A stretch of 9,492 bases of DNA from Candidatus Competibacteraceae bacterium (GTDB taxonomy: Bacteria; Pseudomonadota; Gammaproteobacteria; Competibacterales; Competibacteraceae), in assembly GCA_020444985.1 (NCBI GenBank), contig JAGRHK010000031.1:1-9492 (forward strand), in the 5' to 3' direction. Made by a program: the position numbers and the translations under genes. Below are positions 6,785 to 9,492 of the stretch, piece after piece. Within the stretch, counting starts at the first letter, position 1, and the number at the start of each line of letters is the position of its first letter. Below the pieces are notes generated by a model that was not told where the DNA came from, searched no databases, and saw only the letters and a program-made list of their open reading frames with translations.

Positions 6785-7786
6785 TCATTTTACAGTGGAG
6801 ACTTTCGCAACGGCTTCCCAATGAGAGGGGGCGGACTTATTAAGCTTATCCATCGCCGCCGGGCCGGTCAGCAACCCCTGCGAACCATCAGCCTGCAACG
6901 CTTGCTGACCCTCGATCCACTGCAACAAGCTCCCTTGGGAATTGTCGCGCTGCACGGTTTCACAGGCATCAATGCACTGCCCGCACTGAGTGCAGGCAAA
7001 CATCAAGCGTTTTATAGTGCGCGGCTTGAGGCGCATCGGACAGACATGATCGCAAAAGGATGGGCAAGCGGCGCAATCGCGGGCGCGCGCGCGCTGATAG
7101 CTCACGACCAGCGCCTGACGGTTACTCATCCACGCCAGACTCTGAAACATCCCGGCAGCGCAGGCGTAGCGGCAAAACAAATGTCGGGCAAACGTGAATT
7201 CCAGAAACAGCACTGTGGTCGCCACACCGATGAACAGCGCCTGATGATGGGTCAGCGTTCCGTGAAACAAGTTGCGATAGACATCCGCCGGCGGCAACAG
7301 ATAGGTCAACAACGCTACCGCCCACAGGAAAGCGAAAACCAGCGCCAAAGGCATCGCCAGAAGCCAGTAGCGGCGGTCAGACAATGCTGGCCGGCCGTCC
7401 GGGTAATAGGGTGGTCCCGGCTTTTTGTCCCAGAGACTTTGCTTGCCGCTGGCCTTATGCACCAACTGATTGATCGTTTCCACCACCGAAAAATGCGGAC
7501 ACAGCCAGCCACAGTACAAACGGCCCCAGCGCCAGGCGATGCCAAGAAATACGATGGCCAACAACACGATCGGCGCAATAACCCGCAACAAGATGTTCAG
7601 CGCCATCTGTTGATGGTCAATCCGCCCGGCCAGATAGTCATCCAACCCCAGCGTCCACGGTGCGCCGAACAGGATCAGGTAACCCTGGGTCAAATCGAAG
7701 CGCAGCAGATCAAGCACGGGCGCGAACAGAAACAAAATGAAAAAGCTGCCCTGATACAAGACACGCCGGTGTTGAAAAGACATCAT
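6785..7786 (-). CDS. Membrane-bound 4Fe-4S polyferredoxin, CcoG/RdxA/NapH superfamily
   Basis: A 333-residue inner-membrane protein with four likely membrane segments (about 10-30, 62-84, 140-163, 182-203). CGWLCP (Cys92, Cys96) follows the second, and FCRYAC (Cys205, Cys209) follows the fourth. Two ferredoxin-like cysteine clusters come next: Cys238, 241, 245, 249 with a proline after the last, and Cys265, 268, 271, 275 in CTQCGQCIDACE. This order is that of the oxidase-assembly protein CcoG (RdxA/FixG) and its NapH/NosR relatives. It ends at 333 residues, without the C-terminal Ig-like part of CcoG (about 470). The first cluster has spacing C-x2-C-x3-C-x3-C rather than the usual x2-x2-x3. 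The start is the ATG at 7786, overlapping the upstream stop as ATGA; the next codon (7783) is also ATG. Placement between norQ and norD suggests electron delivery or metal redox for NO reductase assembly. That function is inferred. Confidence 0.82.
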   Translation of the reverse strand: MMSFQHRRVLYQGSFFILFLFAPVLDLLRFDLTQGYLILFGAPWTLGLDDYLAGRIDHQQMALNILLRVIAPIVLLAIVFLGIAWRWGRLYCGWLCPHFSVVETINQLVHKASGKQSLWDKKPGPPYYPDGRPALSDRRYWLLAMPLALVFAFLWAVALLTYLLPPADVYRNLFHGTLTHHQALFIGVATTVLFLEFTFARHLFCRYACAAGMFQSLAWMSNRQALVVSYQRARARDCAACPSFCDHVCPMRLKPRTIKRLMFACTQCGQCIDACETVQRDNSQGSLLQWIEGQQALQADGSQGLLTGPAAMDKLNKSAPSHWEAVAKVSTVK

Positions 7787-8193
7787 GACAACAAATTTCC
7801 GATCAGAGGATAGCGAACGGGTTGCCCGGCCAACGCCCGCGCCAACCCCAAAATACCGAGTAGCGCCAGCGTCGCGTGTACGGTGGTGAAATACAAAATG
7901 ACGATAACCCAAGTGCTGGCCGCGTCATAGCCGCCCAAGGCAATGATCAGTAGATTGACGATCACCAGTAACCCGCCAGCCCATAAACTGGCGGAAAGCG
8001 TTTGCTGTAAATGCAAACGCCCCAATGGCGGCGCTGACCGGCGATAGCGCCCGTACAGTCCCAGCAGCAACAGAAACGCCAACCCCGGCAACAGCAACAG
8101 ATTGATCAGGTACAGCGATTCTGCGGCAATTGCCAAGCCTTGGCCGGGAGGAGAGTCCTCTTCCATCGGAGGCAGATCAGGGGAAATGGGCAT
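7783..8193 (-). CDS. Small Tic20/DUF4870-like membrane protein of the nor cluster
   Basis: A 136-residue protein of unknown function. After a short acidic, proline-rich N-terminus it has three strong hydrophobic segments (about 25-47, 66-87, 93-118). The pattern GLYGRYRRSAPPLGRLHLQQ lies after the first, and a YPLIG motif at 128-132 near the C-terminus. This layout, with an H-x-x-Q after the first loop and a terminal YPLIG-type motif, resembles Tic20-like/DUF4870 membrane proteins. That is a pattern judgement, not a search result. The ATG at 8193 overlaps the norQ 3' end by 17 nt; an ATG at 8166 is an alternative and neither has a good ribosome binding site. Its stop overlaps the polyferredoxin start. 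It is not recognisable as NorE or NorF. A role as membrane partner of the polyferredoxin in NO reductase assembly is suggested only by context. Confidence 0.75.
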   Translation of the reverse strand: MPISPDLPPMEEDSPPGQGLAIAAESLYLINLLLLPGLAFLLLLGLYGRYRRSAPPLGRLHLQQTLSASLWAGGLLVIVNLLIIALGGYDAASTWVIVILYFTTVHATLALLGILGLARALAGQPVRYPLIGNLLS

Positions 8194-8956
8194 TCACGAC
8201 ATCCAACAATGCGGCAGCGGTCATGGGATCATCGGTCAATGCTTCGACCAGCGCCGCCTGGCAAGCGGTAACGGGCGCCATGCCGCCTTGAATCAATTGC
8301 GCCGCATACACTAATAAACGAGTGCTGGGCGCTTCATCCAGATCATGGTCTCTAAGCGTGCGAAACGCGCCGCCCAACGCCACCAGCGCCGCCGCTATAG
8401 CCGCATCGCAGCCGGTTTCCCCCATGACAATCACCTGCTCCCGCTCCGAGGCGGGAAAATCGAAACGCAGCGCAATGAATCGCTGGCGTGTGGACGGCTT
8501 CAGGCTTTTCAACAGATTCTGGTAACCCGGATTATAGGACACCACCAGCATGAAGGATGGCGGCGCAGTCAACACTTCCCCAGTGCGCTCGATCGGCAAT
8601 ACGCGTCGATCATCCGCCAACGGGTGCAAAACGACGGTCGTATCCTTACGCGCCTCCACAACCTCATCCAGATAGCAGACACCGCCCTCGCGCACCGCAC
8701 GGGTCAATGGCCCATCGCACCACACGGTCGCCCCGCCTTGCAATAAGTACCGCCCCACCAAATCGGCGGCAGATAGATCATCATGACAGGCGACGGTATG
8801 CAGCGGCAGACCCAGATGCCCTGCCATGTGCGCGACAAAGCGCGTTTTCCCACAACCAGTCGGCCCCTTGATCAGCAACGGCAGGTGATGATGCCAAGCG
8901 GCCTCAAACACCGTACATTCATCCGCAAAGGGTTCGTAGTAAGGAAGGTTCGGCAT
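8177..8956 (-). CDS. norQ: Nitric oxide reductase activation ATPase NorQ (CbbQ/NirQ/NorQ family)
   Basis: A 259-residue AAA+ (MoxR-type) ATPase of the usual NorQ/NirQ length. The N-terminus MPNLPYYEPFADE is family-like. The Walker A motif is GPTGCGKT (31-38), Walker B is VCYLDEV (93-99, Asp97, Glu98), sensor 1 is SYNPG (140-144), and STRQR (155-159) carries likely arginine finger residues. The C-terminal AAA lid follows to residue 259. NorQ and the VWA protein NorD form a chaperone pair that activates nitric oxide reductase. The same family includes CbbQ, which activates Rubisco; the neighbouring norB and norD settle the assignment. The start is the ATG at 8956. No Shine-Dalgarno sequence is evident, and a strong G/C hairpin lies just upstream, between norB and norQ. 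Confidence 0.94.
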   Translation of the reverse strand: MPNLPYYEPFADECTVFEAAWHHHLPLLIKGPTGCGKTRFVAHMAGHLGLPLHTVACHDDLSAADLVGRYLLQGGATVWCDGPLTRAVREGGVCYLDEVVEARKDTTVVLHPLADDRRVLPIERTGEVLTAPPSFMLVVSYNPGYQNLLKSLKPSTRQRFIALRFDFPASEREQVIVMGETGCDAAIAAALVALGGAFRTLRDHDLDEAPSTRLLVYAAQLIQGGMAPVTACQAALVEALTDDPMTAAALLDVVNAHFP

Positions 8957-8972
8957 GACAAGGGGCAGGGTA

Positions 8973-9008
8973 TTAATCCCCTCCCCCCCTGATGAGGGGA
9001 GGGGTTAA
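8973..9008. repeat. Strong G/C hairpin (REP-like palindrome) between norB and norQ
   Basis: CCCCTCCCC (8978-8986) and GGGGAGGGG (8996-9004) are perfect 9-bp arms around a 9-nt loop CCCTGATGA. TTAA on each side (8973-8976 and 9005-9008) extends the stem by four pairs with a single bulged T. In the norB-to-norQ direction no T-run follows, so this is not a standard terminator. It looks like one of the dispersed intergenic CCCCTCCCC-type palindromes seen in many GC-rich proteobacteria. It may protect the norCB transcript or reduce expression of the downstream maturation genes. Confidence 0.7.
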
Positions 9009-9019
9009 AGTGGAACAGA

Positions 9020-9492
9020 TTACGTAGCGGCTGGCTGAACCTCGCCAGTCTCCACCGTCTCCGGCTTATCCTTGGCGAAGAAGCTGTAGACATAAATCAC
9101 TAGTCCGATGGAGAACACCACGCCGGCAATCCAGCGCATCCAGTAAAATAACGCGAGCTGATCCTGCACCGACATGAACGCCTGCGGATTGGGGATGATC
9201 CGTTGCAGCCACGCTTGCAAAATACCGGCGCCGGTCAAGAACAAGGCAATGAACACCATCGACACGCTCATCAACCAGAAACTCCACATTTCTAGCACTT
9301 GCGCGCGTTCCGGGTTAACCTCGCGCCCGCGCAATATCGGCATGGCGTAAGAAATAATGGTGAGCACCACCATGACATACGCGCCATAAAACGCCAAGTG
9401 GCCATGCGCGGCGGTGATCTGGGTACCATGCGTATAATAGTTGATCGGCGCCAGCGTATGCAGAAATCCCCAGACACCCGCGCCCAGAAACG
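9020..9492 (-). CDS. norB: Nitric oxide reductase subunit B (NorB), C-terminal part (cut by window edge)
   Basis: The open frame gives the last 156 residues, running from the right edge to TAA at 9022-9020. The segment GVWGFLHTLAPINYYTHGTQ followed by AAHGHLAFYGAYV is diagnostic of NorB. The two histidines of HGH correspond to the conserved haem ligand pair (haem b3 and haem b) of cytochrome c-dependent NO reductases. Three further membrane segments follow (MVVLTIISYAMP, WSFWLMSVSMVFIALFL, and WIAGVVFSIGLVIYVYSF), then a soluble tail ending in QPAAT. NorB is the catalytic subunit in the inner membrane, reducing two NO to N2O with electrons from NorC. norC and the norB start should lie beyond the right edge. 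The next gene, norQ, begins 63 nt after the stop, with the G/C hairpin between. Confidence 0.95.
   Translation of the reverse strand, partial: FLGAGVWGFLHTLAPINYYTHGTQITAAHGHLAFYGAYVMVVLTIISYAMPILRGREVNPERAQVLEMWSFWLMSVSMVFIALFLTGAGILQAWLQRIIPNPQAFMSVQDQLALFYWMRWIAGVVFSIGLVIYVYSFFAKDKPETVETGEVQPAAT

Noticed and set aside
6719..7813. A 364-codon open frame on the plus strand
   Set aside because: It is antisense to the polyferredoxin gene and the norD start. The translation is rich in Gln, Arg and His with no domain pattern, whereas the minus strand encodes clear cysteine motifs and membrane segments.
8177..8956. NorQ as CbbQ (Rubisco activase)
   Set aside because: The family is shared, but norB lies directly upstream and norD is in the same cluster, with no Rubisco gene in view.
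8973..9008. The G/C hairpin as an intrinsic terminator of norB
   Set aside because: Reading in the norB direction, the stem is followed by ATTAATACC with no T-run, so it lacks the second half of an intrinsic terminator.
1..9492. CRISPR array, tRNA or rRNA gene, transposase, attachment site or replication origin
   Set aside because: I saw no regularly spaced repeats, tRNA-like cloverleaf, rRNA signature, transposase frame or iteron array. The only plasmid-like element is the KfrA-type gene, which does not by itself show mobility.

Overview
The window looks like the chromosome of a denitrifying proteobacterium, most likely a gammaproteobacterium. The evidence is a cytochrome c-type nitric oxide reductase (NorB) with its NorQ/NorD maturation factors, and a GC-rich, densely overlapping gene layout. 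I cannot fix the genus from sequence alone. A KfrA-type gene sits between two metabolic blocks, but there is no replication origin, partition gene or transposase in view to call this a plasmid or an island.

Layout. (1) 1-3433, all minus strand: a sugar-acid catabolic operon transcribed right to left as permease (KdgT family) - DUF1537 four-carbon acid-sugar kinase (dtnK-like) - PdxA2-type 4-phospho-threonate dehydrogenase - GntR regulator, the last cut by the left edge. Genes overlap by 4 nt at both internal junctions. The most likely job is uptake of D-threonate (or a related C4 acid), 4-phosphorylation, then oxidative decarboxylation to dihydroxyacetone phosphate. (2) 3434-3774: an AT-rich divergent regulatory region. 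It holds a perfect 13-bp GntR-like operator beside the permease gene and a separate cluster of TATCATG/CATGATA repeats in front of the next gene. (3) 3775-4833, plus strand: a KfrA-like protein with an N-terminal DNA-binding domain and a long coiled coil. A weak intrinsic terminator follows it, before the convergent nor cluster. (4) 4934-9492, all minus strand, transcribed right to left: norB (3' part only) - norQ - a 136-aa Tic20/DUF4870-like membrane protein - a membrane-bound polyferredoxin of the CcoG/RdxA/NapH superfamily - norD. The genes from norQ to norD overlap or lie within 12 nt of each other.

The part most worth a second look is the nor maturation block. In the textbook norCBQD order, norQ and norD are adjacent. 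Here two uncharacterised membrane genes, one of them an Fe-S protein, are inserted with start/stop overlaps. This suggests that redox chemistry is used in assembling or feeding this NO reductase. The window also gives a testable operator for the GntR regulator and a probable autoregulatory site for the KfrA-like protein. A sequence related to that site recurs at the 3' end of the same gene.
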